64,000 nt of DNA from Streptomyces sp. CG 926 (GCF_003148825.1 NZ_QGGZ01000006.1:248001-312000); one strand, 5' to 3'. Counted from the first letter of the stretch, positions 42,549-51,193 are shown. Numbers and translations are program-made. Notes: generated by a model not told the origin, from the sequence alone.

Positions 42549-43801
42549 CACCGCACCCCCAGCGCCTCGGCGGCGGCGACGCCGGAGCGGCAGCCGTCCT
42601 CGTGGAAGCCCCAGCCGTGGTAGGCGCCGGCGAAGGCGGTCACGGAGGTGTTCAGCCGGGGCAGTTCCTCCTGCGCCGCGACGGACCCGGGGGTGTAGAC
42701 GGGGTGTTCGTACACCATGCGGGCGATCACGTCGAAGGGGTCGACCCGGCCGCGGGCGTTGAGGGTGACGATGTGCGGCTCGGCGGTGGGCAGTTGCTGG
42801 AGCCGGTTCATGTCGTAGCTGACCTGGACGCTCTCGGGTCGCGCGGAGCAGGAGGGGAGCCAGTAGTTCCACGAGGCGCGCGCGTGCGGGGAGCGGGGCA
42901 GCAGGGAGGTGTCGCGGTGGAGCACGGTGGGGTTGCGGGAGTAGGTGAACGCGCCGAGGATCCGGACCTCGTCCTCGGTCGGATCGGCCAGCAGGCGCAG
43001 GGCCTGGTCGGGGTGGACGGCGACGACCACGGCGGCGTACGGGGTCGAGTCGCCGTCCGGTGTGAGCACGCGCGCGTGGTCGGCGGCGCGCACGACGGCC
43101 CGGACCGGGGTCGAGGTGCGGACGGAGGTGAGGTGCTTGGCGGCCTTGGCCACGTAGTCGGCCGAACCGCCCGTGACCGTACGCCACTGCGGTGATCCCT
43201 TGACGGACAGCAGTCCGTGGTGGGCCAGGAAACGGAAGAGGTATCGGGCGGGGTACTGGAGGGCGGTGTCCGGCGCGCACGACCAGACGGCCGCGACGAG
43301 CGGGATGGCGAAGTGGCCGACGAAGTAACGGGAGAAGCCGTGCGCGTCGAGGAACTCCCCCAGGGTCTGCCCGCTGTCGGGGGAGTCGAGCAGCCGCCGG
43401 GCGGCGCGGTGGAAGCGCGGTACCTCGGCGAGCATGCGCAGGTGGCGCCCGCGCAGCAGGTTGCCGCCGCCGAGCAGTCCGGCCGCGCCCCGGGCGCCCG
43501 CGTACTCCAGGCCGCAGCCGTCGCACCGTACGGACATGCTCATCTCGGATTCCTGCGTGGTGACGCCCAGTTCCCGGAAGAGCCGCAGCAGGTGCGGGTA
43601 GGTGCGCTCGTTGTGCACGATGAATCCGCTGTCCACGTGGACCGTTCCCGCGTCCTCGGTGGTCAGTTCATGGGTGTGGGCGTGGCCGCCGAGGCGGTCG
43701 TCCGCCTCGTAGAGCACCACGTCGTACGCGCGTTGCAGGATGTGGGCGGCCGTGAGTCCGGCCACGCCCCCGCCCACCACAGCGATTCTCCGCCGGTCCA
43801 C
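42545..43801 (-). CDS. FAD-dependent oxidoreductase (flavin amine-oxidase type)
   Basis: 418 residues from the GTG at 43801, which has GAGGGG nine bases upstream; a TTG at 43810 overlapping the sigma stop is the alternative. The N-terminal dinucleotide motif is IAVVGGGVAGLTAA, followed by LYEADDRLGGHAHTH, typical of the amine-oxidase/desaturase superfamily, and a C-terminal FAD contact FAGAYHGWGFHEDGCRSG. It belongs to the group encoded with DUF1365 and CFA-like proteins, where a desaturase or oxidase acting on fatty acyl chains is inferred (compare UfaD/UfaO-type roles in furan fatty acid synthesis, from memory). Confidence 0.9.
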   Translation of the reverse strand: MDRRRIAVVGGGVAGLTAAHILQRAYDVVLYEADDRLGGHAHTHELTTEDAGTVHVDSGFIVHNERTYPHLLRLFRELGVTTQESEMSMSVRCDGCGLEYAGARGAAGLLGGGNLLRGRHLRMLAEVPRFHRAARRLLDSPDSGQTLGEFLDAHGFSRYFVGHFAIPLVAAVWSCAPDTALQYPARYLFRFLAHHGLLSVKGSPQWRTVTGGSADYVAKAAKHLTSVRTSTPVRAVVRAADHARVLTPDGDSTPYAAVVVAVHPDQALRLLADPTEDEVRILGAFTYSRNPTVLHRDTSLLPRSPHARASWNYWLPSCSARPESVQVSYDMNRLQQLPTAEPHIVTLNARGRVDPFDVIARMVYEHPVYTPGSVAAQEELPRLNTSVTAFAGAYHGWGFHEDGCRSGVAAAEALGVRW

Positions 43802-43806
43802 GTCGA

Positions 43807-44595
43807 TCAACCCCTCGCGCTCGCCTGCCCGGCACGGCCGGTGCCGGGCGTTTCTCGGGTACTTCGGCGCCGGACGGCCCGCGGATGGGAATCTTGTTCC
43901 GGCGGGCGCCGCGGGCCGGCCGGGACCGCCGCCCCACCACCGCCGACGCCGGTGCCGACACCACCACTGCCGACACCACCGGTGCCACTGCCACTGCCCC
44001 GTGTCTCGCCGCCCCCGAGGCAGTGACGCATCCGGTGCAGCCCCCGCCGGGCGTGGCTCTTGACGGTGCCCAGCGGCAGTCCGGTGCGCTCGGCGATCTG
44101 GGCCTGGGTGAGGTCCGCGTAGAAGGCCATGGCCAACACCTCTCGTTGCGCGCGGGGCAGTTTCGCCAGTTCGTCGGTGAGGAGCAGCCGGTCCAGGACG
44201 GTCTCCGGGCCCGCCGGCGGCTCGTCCGTGGGCGGCAGGGCGGCGCCTGCGGCGGCGACCAGGTCGAGCCGCCGGGTACGGGCCGTGAGGGCGTCGGCGA
44301 TCTTCCGTCGGGTGATCCCGACGAGCCAGCCGGGGAACGGCCCGCGCTCCGGCCGGTAGTTGGCTCGCCCCTGCCAGGCGGCGAGGAAGACCTGCTGGCT
44401 GACGTCCTCGGCCTCTCTGGAATCACCGAGGGTGCGGGCCGCCAGGGCGAGGACGAGGCCGCCCCAGCGGCGGTAGGCGGCGCTCAGGCACCGCTCGTCG
44501 CCGCGTACGAAACCCTCGGCGACCTCGTGGTCGAGGAGCTGATCCCGGGCGGCGGACACGGGGGACGGCCGGGTGGTGACGCTCTGTGCGGTCAT
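43807..44595 (-). CDS. ECF RNA polymerase sigma factor heading the lipid-modification operon (LitS-like)
   Basis: 262 residues from the ATG at 44595 with GAGGAG eight bases upstream. Region 2 (AEDVSQQVFLAAWQGRANYR, PGWLVGITRRKIAD) and region 4 (LPRAQREVLAMAFYADLTQA, TGLPLGTVKSHARRGLHRMR) are intact. A Gly-rich and basic C-terminal extension of about 65 residues follows. There is no anti-sigma gene next to it; instead a LitR-type photoreceptor regulator is divergently encoded 99 bp away. In S. coelicolor LitR controls the light-induced sigma factor LitS, so light control of this sigma gene and its operon is inferred. Confidence 0.88.
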   Translation of the reverse strand: MTAQSVTTRPSPVSAARDQLLDHEVAEGFVRGDERCLSAAYRRWGGLVLALAARTLGDSREAEDVSQQVFLAAWQGRANYRPERGPFPGWLVGITRRKIADALTARTRRLDLVAAAGAALPPTDEPPAGPETVLDRLLLTDELAKLPRAQREVLAMAFYADLTQAQIAERTGLPLGTVKSHARRGLHRMRHCLGGGETRGSGSGTGGVGSGGVGTGVGGGGAAVPAGPRRPPEQDSHPRAVRRRSTRETPGTGRAGQASARG

Positions 44596-44694
44596 GGCGA
44601 CTGCTCCTCGGGGCCGGTACCGGTTCCCGTCCAGATTCCGACCCACCCGCGCATCGATTCCACTCGCATCGGTTGTGCGTCGCATGATGGAGGT

Positions 44695-45714
44695 ATGAAC
44701 GAGTTCGCACAGCCCGGCGAGACCGGCGGGCCTCCCGAGGGCGCCGAGGCCGCGCACGGCGTCACCACCGGGGCCGTGGCGCGCCGGCTGGGTGTCGCCC
44801 CTACGACGCTGCGCTCCTGGGACCGGCGGTACGGCATCGGACCGGCCGCCCGCGAGGACGGCAGGCACCGGCGGTGGACCGCGGGGGACATCGCCGTCCT
44901 GCAGGAGATGTGCCGCCTGACCGCGTCGGGGGTGCCGCCCGCGGAGGCCGCGCGCGCCGCCCGGGCCGGTTCGCCCACGGCGCCAGCGGCGCCCGCGACA
45001 GCCTCCCCCGCACCGGCCCGTCAGCCGGGGTCGGGCAACGGCCTGCCGCTCGGCGATGTGCGCCAGGAGTGCCGGGGGCTGGGCCGGGCCGCCGTCCGGC
45101 TCGATTCGCCGACCATGGACGAGATGCTCGGCTCCCTGATCGGCGAGTACGGCCTGGTCACCACCTGGGAGGAGGTGATGGTGCCGACCCTGCACGCCGT
45201 GGGGCGCAAGTGGGAGACCTCGGGCGACCAGTACGTCGAGGTGGAGCACCTGCTCTCCTGGCACGTCTCGACGGCGCTGCGCCGCGTGAGCATCGGGGCG
45301 TTGTCCGGGCCCCGGGCGAGCGCTCCCCCGATCCTGCTGGCGTGCGTACCGGGCGAGCAGCACACCCTCCCGCTGGAGGCGCTCGCCGCCGGTCTCGCCG
45401 AACTGGGCCTGCCCGCGCGGATGTTCGGGGCGGCGGTGCCGCCGGAGGCGCTCGTCCAGGCCGTACGCCGGACGGGACCCGGCGCGGTGGTGCTGTGGGC
45501 CCAGGCCCGATCCACCGCGCACCATGCCCTGGCCCGGCATGTCGCCGACACCGCCTGGGGCGTCAAGGGCGCCCGGGCCCGGACCACGGTCCTGCTGGCG
45601 GGCCCCGGCTGGGCGGGCCCGGCACCCGCCCCGGGCATGCTGCGCCCCGGTGGGCTACGGGAGGCCCTGGGCCTGCTGCGCGGACTGTGCGAGGCGGTGA
45701 CGCCCGCGACCTGA
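44695..45714 (+). CDS. litR: LitR/CarH-type MerR regulator with adenosylcobalamin-binding photoreceptor domain
   Basis: 339 residues from the ATG at 44695; the GGAGG lies unusually close to it. MerR HTH at about 22-90 (TTGAVARRLGVAPTTLRSWD, GRHRRWTAGDIAVL), a Pro/Ala linker, then a helical and Rossmann B12-binding pair. The residues that hold adenosylcobalamin in CarH are conserved in pattern: Trp in GRKWETSG, Glu184-His185 in YVEVEHLLSW, and His223 in the GEQH motif. In the dark such proteins repress DNA; light breaks the Co-C bond and releases it. Divergent from the sigma operon and convergent with the photolyase, exactly the company LitR proteins keep. Confidence 0.92.
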   Translation: MNEFAQPGETGGPPEGAEAAHGVTTGAVARRLGVAPTTLRSWDRRYGIGPAAREDGRHRRWTAGDIAVLQEMCRLTASGVPPAEAARAARAGSPTAPAAPATASPAPARQPGSGNGLPLGDVRQECRGLGRAAVRLDSPTMDEMLGSLIGEYGLVTTWEEVMVPTLHAVGRKWETSGDQYVEVEHLLSWHVSTALRRVSIGALSGPRASAPPILLACVPGEQHTLPLEALAAGLAELGLPARMFGAAVPPEALVQAVRRTGPGAVVLWAQARSTAHHALARHVADTAWGVKGARARTTVLLAGPGWAGPAPAPGMLRPGGLREALGLLRGLCEAVTPAT

Positions 45715-45794
45715 GGAGCGGGCGGCACAGCGGCCCCTCGGCGCTCCTGACCGGCGCGGGCGCGCTCGACCACGTCGCGGATCGCCCGGGCGGG

Positions 45795-47174
45795 TCAGGG
45801 GCCGTCCTTGCCGCGGGCCCGGCGGAAGCGGGCCAGGCCCTCGGGGAGGCCGACCAGCGGGTCGGGGTAGTCGAACCGGGCCCGTTCCAGGCCGGCCAGC
45901 TGCCAGGGCTCGTGCACCGAAGGGCCCGGGAGCTCGGCGAGTTCGGGCACCCAGCGCCGGACGTACGCGCCGTCGGGGTCGTACCGCTTGCCCTGGATCA
46001 CCGGGTTGAGCACCCGGTTGGGGCGGCTGTCGGTGCCGGTACCGGCCACCCACTGCCAGTTGAGCTGGTTGTTGGCCACGTCGCCGTCGACCAGCAGGTC
46101 GAGGAAGTGACGGGCCCCGGCCCGCCAGTCGATGTAGAGCGTCTTGGTCAGGAAGGACGCGGCGAGCAGCCGGCCCCGGCCCGGCATCCAGCCCTCGTGG
46201 GCGAGTTGCCGCATGGCGGCGTCGACCACGGGGTAGCCGGTGCGGCCCTCCTTCCAGGCCTGCAGGTCGGCCTCGGCCGCCTTGCCGCGCCGCCAGCGGT
46301 CGGCCCGGGAGCGGTAGTCCCGGGCGGCCACGCCGGGGCGGGCGGCCAGGAGCTGGTACTGGAAGTCGCGCCAGCAGAGCTGCCGTACGAAGGCCTCGGC
46401 GCCCGCCCCGCCCCGGGATCGCGCCCGGTGCACGGCCTCGGCCGCCGAGACCGCGCCGAAGTGGATGTACGGGGAGAGGCGGGAGGTGGCGTCGCCGGGG
46501 AGGTCGTCGTGGCCTTCCTCGTACCCGTCGGCGTACTTCCCCAGCCAGTCCGTGAGCCGCTGCCGGCCCTCCCGCTCGCCTCCGGTGGCCAGGCCCGCCG
46601 AGACCGACGCGACCTCGGCGCGGGACGGGAGCGGCTCGGAGCGGATCGCGCCGGGCACCCGCACCTGCTGCGGCGCGGCGAGCGGCTCGCGCAGCCGCTC
46701 GCCCGACCAGCGTCTGAAGTACGGGGTGAAGACGGCGAAGTGATCGGATCCGCTCGGGGTCACGGCGCCGGCGGGCAGGGCGGTGACGACGGCGTCGTGG
46801 ACGTAGAGCCGCCGTCCGTCGGCCTCCAGAGCGCTGCGCAGCCGCTGCTCGCGGTGCAGGGCGAAGGCGCTGCACCCGGCCGCCATGTGCACCTCGTCGG
46901 CGTCGGCCTGCCGGACGACGGCGCACACCTCCTCGACCGGGTCCCCCGAGCGCACCACGAGCCGGCCGCCGCGTTCGCGCAGCTCGGCGTCGAGTCCGGC
47001 CAGGCAGTCCGCGAGGAAGGCGAGCCGGTTGGGCGCCGCGAAACCGGCCCGGTCCACCGCCGGGTCCCGGACGAAGAGCGGGACGGTCTCGTTCCCCGAC
47101 CCCAACGCGGCGCGCAGCGGCGGATGGTCGTGGACGCGGAGGTCCGAGGTGAACAGGACGACCGAGACGTTCAT
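45795..47174 (-). CDS. phrB: Deoxyribodipyrimidine photolyase / cryptochrome family
   Basis: 459 residues from the ATG at 47174 with AGGAG nine bases upstream. N-terminal antenna domain (VVLFTSDLRVHDHPPL); C-terminal FAD domain with LSPYIHFGAVSAAE, FVRQLCWRDFQYQL, GRTGYPVVDAAMRQLAHEGW, RLLAASFLTKTLYIDW and NNQLNWQWVAGTGTDSRP. The conserved Asn-rich FAD and lesion-binding motifs are intact, so light-driven repair of pyrimidine dimers is likely. It probably belongs to a transcript with the SDR gene 76 bp upstream. Light-induced control through LitR/ECF sigma is inferred from position. Confidence 0.94.
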   Translation of the reverse strand: MNVSVVLFTSDLRVHDHPPLRAALGSGNETVPLFVRDPAVDRAGFAAPNRLAFLADCLAGLDAELRERGGRLVVRSGDPVEEVCAVVRQADADEVHMAAGCSAFALHREQRLRSALEADGRRLYVHDAVVTALPAGAVTPSGSDHFAVFTPYFRRWSGERLREPLAAPQQVRVPGAIRSEPLPSRAEVASVSAGLATGGEREGRQRLTDWLGKYADGYEEGHDDLPGDATSRLSPYIHFGAVSAAEAVHRARSRGGAGAEAFVRQLCWRDFQYQLLAARPGVAARDYRSRADRWRRGKAAEADLQAWKEGRTGYPVVDAAMRQLAHEGWMPGRGRLLAASFLTKTLYIDWRAGARHFLDLLVDGDVANNQLNWQWVAGTGTDSRPNRVLNPVIQGKRYDPDGAYVRRWVPELAELPGPSVHEPWQLAGLERARFDYPDPLVGLPEGLARFRRARGKDGP

Positions 47175-47250
47175 GGTGCTGCTCCTGGCATCGGGCCACC
47201 GGGCGGACCGACAGGGTGCCGCGCGGTGGTCGCTGGGCTGGCCTTGCCCG

Positions 47251-48840
47251 TCATTCGGCGCGGGCGGGCGCGGCGGATGCACCCGACGCACCTGACGCCC
47301 CGGAGGCGGCGGGCTCCGGGGACGCGGCCGGTCCGCGGTCCTCACCGGCCTCCGCCGTGCGCGCGATGTTGCGGGCCATGCCCCCGAAGACCACGGCGTG
47401 GAACGGCGAGACGCTCCACCAGTACAGGTGGCCGGCCAGGCCGCGCGGGTGGAAGAGCGCCCGCTGCCGGTACCGGGTGCGCCCGTCCTCGTCCTGCTCG
47501 GCGTACATCTCCAGCCAGGCCAGGCCCGGCAGCCGCATCTCGGCGCGCAGCCTGAGCAACCGGCCGCGTTCGATCTCCTCGACCCGCCAGAAGTCCAGGG
47601 AGTCGCCGACCCTCAGGTGGGCGGCGTCGCGGCGGCCCCGACGCAGTCCGACGCCCCCGACGAGCCGGTCGAACCAGCCGCGCACGGCCCAGGCGAGCGG
47701 GAAGGAGTACCAGCCGTTCTCCCCGCCGATCCCCTCCACGACCCGCCACAGGGCCTGCGGCGAGGCGTCGACGGGGCGCTCACGGACGTCGGAGTAGAGG
47801 CTGCCGCCGGCCCAGTCCGGGTCGGTGGGCAGCGGGTCGCTCGGGGCACCGGGCACGGAGGCGGAGGACCAGCGGGTGAGGACCTGGGCGTCGCGGACCT
47901 TCTTGAGGGCGTAGGTGAGGGCCGTGTCGAAGTCGAGGGGCGTGCCGGGCGGGTCGGGCACATAGGTGGCGATGTCGTGCTCGTCGCAGACGACCTCGTA
48001 CTTGAGGGACTCGGCGAGGGGGCGGGCGATGGCGCGGGGCACCGGGGTGACCAGGCCGACCCAGTGGCTGGACAGCCGCGGGGTGAGGACCGGTACGGGC
48101 AGGATGAGCCGCTGCGGCAGCCCGTCGACGGCGGCGTAGCGCTGCATCATGTCGAGGTACGTGAGGACGTCGGGGCCGCCGATGTCGAAGGCGCGGCTGA
48201 CCTCGGCGGGCATGCGGGCGCTGCCGACCAGGTAGCGCAGCACGTCACGGACACCGATGGGCTGGATACGGGTGCGCACCCAGCTGGGGGTGACCATCAC
48301 GGGCAGCCGCTCGGTCAGGTAGCGGAGCATCTCGAAGGACGCCGAGCCGGAGCCGATGATGACGGCGGCGCGGAGCACCGTGGTGGGCACCCCGGAGTCC
48401 AGGAAGATGCGCCCGACCTCGGCCCGGGAGCGCAGATGGGGCGAGAGGTCCCGGTCGGGCACCCCGCTCGGGGTGAGTCCGCCCAGGTAGACGATGCGGC
48501 GGACGCCGGCGGCGCGGGCCTGTTCGGCGAAGTTCCGCGCGGCCAGGCGGTCGGTGTGCTCGAAGTCGCGCCCGGTGCCGAGGGCGTGCACGAGGTAGTA
48601 GGCGACGTCGACGTCCCGCAGGGCGGGGGCGAGCGAGGCGGCGTCGGTGACGTCGCCGCGGACGATCTCCGCCTGGCCGGCCCAGGGGTGGTCGCGCAGC
48701 TTCTCCGGGGTGCGGGCGAGGCAGCGCACCCGGTGGCCGGCGGTGATGAGCTCGGGGACGAGCCGGCCGCCGATGTAGCCGGTGGCTCCGGTGACCAGGC
48801 ACCGTGTGCCCGGGGCCGAGGGTCCTTGTGCGTCCGTCAT
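47251..48840 (-). CDS. NAD(P)-binding SDR protein with C-terminal DUF2867
   Basis: 529 residues from the ATG at 48840 (CGGAG upstream). Residues ~15-230 form an extended short-chain dehydrogenase domain with nucleotide motif VTGATGYIGGRLV, without the usual YxxxK catalytic pair in an obvious form. The C-terminal ~190 residues are DUF2867 (GGENGWYSFPLAWAVRGWFD, LYWWSVSPFHAVVFGGMARN). The tail GASGASGASAAPARAE is low complexity. This fusion often lies beside photolyases in Streptomyces. A redox or lipid-related role is likely, substrate unknown. Confidence 0.87.
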   Translation of the reverse strand: MTDAQGPSAPGTRCLVTGATGYIGGRLVPELITAGHRVRCLARTPEKLRDHPWAGQAEIVRGDVTDAASLAPALRDVDVAYYLVHALGTGRDFEHTDRLAARNFAEQARAAGVRRIVYLGGLTPSGVPDRDLSPHLRSRAEVGRIFLDSGVPTTVLRAAVIIGSGSASFEMLRYLTERLPVMVTPSWVRTRIQPIGVRDVLRYLVGSARMPAEVSRAFDIGGPDVLTYLDMMQRYAAVDGLPQRLILPVPVLTPRLSSHWVGLVTPVPRAIARPLAESLKYEVVCDEHDIATYVPDPPGTPLDFDTALTYALKKVRDAQVLTRWSSASVPGAPSDPLPTDPDWAGGSLYSDVRERPVDASPQALWRVVEGIGGENGWYSFPLAWAVRGWFDRLVGGVGLRRGRRDAAHLRVGDSLDFWRVEEIERGRLLRLRAEMRLPGLAWLEMYAEQDEDGRTRYRQRALFHPRGLAGHLYWWSVSPFHAVVFGGMARNIARTAEAGEDRGPAASPEPAASGASGASGASAAPARAE

Positions 48841-48871
48841 CGAGTTGCTCCGATCGGGTGTCGCGGGTGCT

Positions 48872-48892
48872 CCCCCGGAGTTCTTCCGGGGG
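48872..48892 (-). terminator. 8-bp hairpin after the fasciclin gene
   Basis: CCCCCGGA and TCCGGGGG pair around GTTCT, between the stop of the fasciclin lipoprotein gene (48955) and the start of the next minus-strand gene (48840). The region also holds the SDR ribosome site. Confidence 0.6.
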
Positions 48893-48954
48893 TACGGTCC
48901 GGCCGGATGCACGGACCGCCGCCCACGAGCTGATCGTGCGGAGCGCGAGCGCGC

Positions 48955-49593
48955 CTACTTCGGCATGAGGACCGTGTCGACGATGTAGACGGTGGCGTTG
49001 GCGGTGGGGACATCGCCGCAGACCACCTTGGAGGAGCTGTTCACCGTGTAGGCGGTGCCCGAGCCCTTGGTGGTGATCATGCCCTTCTGGAGGGTCTGGA
49101 ACGACCCGCTCGCCAGCTGCATCGGGGTGAGCTTCTCGCCCACCACGTGATAGGTGAGGATCTTGGTCAGGGCCTCCTTGTCGGCCAGGACCTTGTCCAG
49201 GTCCGCCTTGGGGATCTTCGCGAACGCGTCGTTCGTCGGCGCGAACACCGTGATGTTCTCGGCGTTGTTCAAGGTGTCCACCAGGCCGGCCTTCTTCACT
49301 GCCGCGACGAGGGTCGACAGCGCCGGGTTGTTGGAGGCGGCGGTGGCGACCGGATCCTGCGCCATGCCGTCGAAGGAACCCGCGCCGCTCTTGGGCACCG
49401 AGGCGCACGCGGGGCCGAACGGAGCGCCCGCACCCGCGCCGGTGTCGCCGATCGGCTCGGGTGAAGAGACCGCGTCGGGCGCGGCGGCCCCCTCATTGCT
49501 CGTACTCTCCTCCGAACAGGCGGACAGTGCCAGCGGAAGCAGCACCGCCGCGGTCACGGCGAGGGCGGCACGACGGAAGGTGTGAATGCTCAT
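48955..49593 (-). CDS. Fasciclin-domain lipoprotein (MPT70/MPT83-like)
   Basis: 212 residues from the ATG at 49593 with AGGAG eight bases upstream. The signal peptide ends in lipobox LALSAC, followed by a Ser/Glu/Ala linker. A single fasciclin domain spans about 95-212, with the H1 motif NAENITVFAPTNDAFAKIP, ILTYHVVGEKL and the closing VYIVDTVLMPK. Two mature cysteines (near ACASVPKSG and VVCGD) may pair. In Mycobacterium tuberculosis the fasciclin proteins MPT70 and MPT83 are the main targets of SigK; here a SigK/RskA pair is encoded divergently next door. Confidence 0.93.
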   Translation of the reverse strand: MSIHTFRRAALAVTAAVLLPLALSACSEESTSNEGAAAPDAVSSPEPIGDTGAGAGAPFGPACASVPKSGAGSFDGMAQDPVATAASNNPALSTLVAAVKKAGLVDTLNNAENITVFAPTNDAFAKIPKADLDKVLADKEALTKILTYHVVGEKLTPMQLASGSFQTLQKGMITTKGSGTAYTVNSSSKVVCGDVPTANATVYIVDTVLMPK

Positions 49594-49654
49594 GGTCTCT
49601 CCTGCGGCTACGGGTACGTCCACGGGACCCACCCATCGGTGAATCACGCCGGTT

Positions 49655-49681
49655 GTTCGGCACCGGTCCTCACCCGGATGG
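49655..49681 (-). promoter_or_regulatory. Candidate SigK-type promoter for the fasciclin gene
   Basis: On the minus strand CCATCC (-35), 15 bp, then CCGAAC (-10), about 62 bp before the fasciclin ATG. I recall mycobacterial SigK promoters as CCATCC and CCGAAT with slightly longer spacing. Confidence 0.6.
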
Positions 49682-49763
49682 CCCCCTCACCCGAACGAGC
49701 GGCCGCTCGCACAAGCTGCCGATCGACGGTTCGGGGGCTGCCGAAAGCACCGGCCGCCGTGAC

Positions 49764-49790
49764 CAATCCGCCTGCCCCTCGGCTCCGAAC
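49764..49790 (+). promoter_or_regulatory. Candidate SigK-type autoregulatory promoter for the sigma/anti-sigma operon
   Basis: CAATCC, 15 bp, then CCGAAC: one mismatch from the promoter on the other strand and the same spacing. The inferred transcription start would be near 49797, which rules out the GTG at 49796 as the sigma start and supports the GTG at 49829. Confidence 0.55.
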
Positions 49791-49828
49791 GAGCTGTGCA
49801 ACCCGAGTACTCCTGGAGGACCTCCCCG

Positions 49829-50413
49829 GTGAGAGAGAACGTGCGCATAGGCCGGCATCCGTCGGCCGCTCCCGACCTGCCGGAACTGATGGGCCGGGTG
49901 GCCCGCGGTGATCAGCAGGCGTTCACGGCGGTGTTCGAGGCGGTGTCGGGCCCGGTACTGGGCCTCGTACGGACCGTGCTGCGGGACCCGGCCCAGTCCG
50001 AGGAGGTCGCCCAGGAGGTACTGGTCGAGCTCTGGCGGACCGCCGCCCGCTACCAGCCCGGGCGGGGCTCGGTGATGAACTGGGTGCTGACGCTGGCCCA
50101 CCGCCGGGCCGTCGACCGGGTGCGTTCCGCGCAGGCGTCGACCAACCGCGAGAAGCGGGCGGCGCTGCTGGACCACACCACCGCCTACGACGAGGTGGTG
50201 GAGCAGGTGGAGAGCCGGCTGGAGCGCGAGCAGGTACGGCGCTGTCTGCACGGACTCAGCGAGATGCAGCGCCAGGCGGTCACTCTGGCGTACTACCGCG
50301 GCCTGACCCACCGGGAGGTCGCGGAGTTGTTGGCCCTGCCCTTGGGTACCGTGAAGACACGGCTGCGCGACGGGCTCATCCGGCTTCGTGACTGCCTGGG
50401 GGTGGGCGGGTGA
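49829..50413 (+). CDS. sigK: ECF sigma factor, SigK-like
   Basis: 194 residues from the GTG at 49829, which has GGAGG nine bases upstream. Region 2: ARGDQQAFTAVFEAV, QSEEVAQEVLVELWRTAARY, SVMNWVLTLAHRRAVDRVRS; region 4: LSEMQRQAVTLAYYRGLTHR and ALPLGTVKTRLRDGLIRLRD. It overlaps the anti-sigma gene (GTGA) and is divergent from a fasciclin lipoprotein gene. These three features together match the SigK-RskA-MPT83 unit of mycobacteria. Released sigma should activate its own operon and the fasciclin gene through the paired promoter motifs between them. Confidence 0.9.
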   Translation: MRENVRIGRHPSAAPDLPELMGRVARGDQQAFTAVFEAVSGPVLGLVRTVLRDPAQSEEVAQEVLVELWRTAARYQPGRGSVMNWVLTLAHRRAVDRVRSAQASTNREKRAALLDHTTAYDEVVEQVESRLEREQVRRCLHGLSEMQRQAVTLAYYRGLTHREVAELLALPLGTVKTRLRDGLIRLRDCLGVGG

Positions 50414-51168
50414 ACACCGCGGATCTGCACACGTTGACGGGCGCGTATGTGCTCGACGCCCTGGAGCCGGCCGAGCGGGCCGCCGTCGAGCGGCACCTCG
50501 CCGACTGTTCGTCCTGTGACCAGGAGGTCCGGGAGTTCTCCGAGACCGTCACGCGCCTCGGGCTCGCCGTCGCCGCGCCGCCGAGCGCCGCGCTGCGCGA
50601 CGAGGTGATGCGCCGGATCGCGACCGTACGCCAGGATCCGCCCACGACGGCCAGGTCCGGGCGCGGCGGCCACGTACGGCCCCGCCGGCGGCCGGTGCCG
50701 AGCTGGGCCCTGGCGGCCTGCCTCGCGGGGGCCGTGGCGCTGGGCGGTGTCGCCGTTGCCCAGTACCAGCAGGCCGAGGACGCCCGGCAGCAGGCGCAGC
50801 AGGCCCGGATCGCGAACGATGCCGTGGGCGCGGTCCTGGCGGCCGCCGACGCCCGGGTGGCCACGGCGCCGCTGCGGGACGGAGCGGTGGGCACGGTGGT
50901 GGTCTCGGACTCCCGTAACCAGGCGGTCTTCGCGGCCTCCGGGTTGCCGGCGCCGCCCAGCGGCAAGGTGTACCAGCTCTGGTACAACGACGGCGGCGGG
51001 AAGATGCGTCCGGCGGGCCTGATGGGCTCCGGCACCCCGGCGACGGCCACGCTGCTGGACGGTCCGATCGACACGGCGTCGGGGATGGGCCTCACCGTCG
51101 AACCGGCCGGCGGCTCGGCCCGGCCGACCTCGGCCCCGGTGGCCCTGCTGACCTTCCCGAAGGTCTGA
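50410..51168 (+). CDS. rskA: Membrane anti-sigma factor, RskA-like
   Basis: 252 residues; the GTG at 50410 overlaps the sigma stop. N-terminal anti-sigma domain with HTLTGAYVLDALEPAERAAV and zinc-type motif HLADCSSC, one membrane helix (WALAACLAGAVALGGVAVA) near residue 105, then an extracytoplasmic domain with GKVYQLWYNDGGGKMRPAG and VTVEPAGGS-like ending (TVEPAGGSARPTSAP). This is the RskA/DUF2337 layout. It should hold SigK at the membrane until a proteolytic or redox signal releases it. Confidence 0.93.
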   Translation: MNTADLHTLTGAYVLDALEPAERAAVERHLADCSSCDQEVREFSETVTRLGLAVAAPPSAALRDEVMRRIATVRQDPPTTARSGRGGHVRPRRRPVPSWALAACLAGAVALGGVAVAQYQQAEDARQQAQQARIANDAVGAVLAAADARVATAPLRDGAVGTVVVSDSRNQAVFAASGLPAPPSGKVYQLWYNDGGGKMRPAGLMGSGTPATATLLDGPIDTASGMGLTVEPAGGSARPTSAPVALLTFPKV

Positions 51169-51193
51169 CCGGCGTCCCGGTCCGGGCGGCCGG

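Noticed and set aside
49796..49828. GTG at 49796 as the SigK-like start
   Set aside because: It has no ribosome site and would lie at the predicted transcription start; the GTG at 49829 has GGAGG at a good distance.
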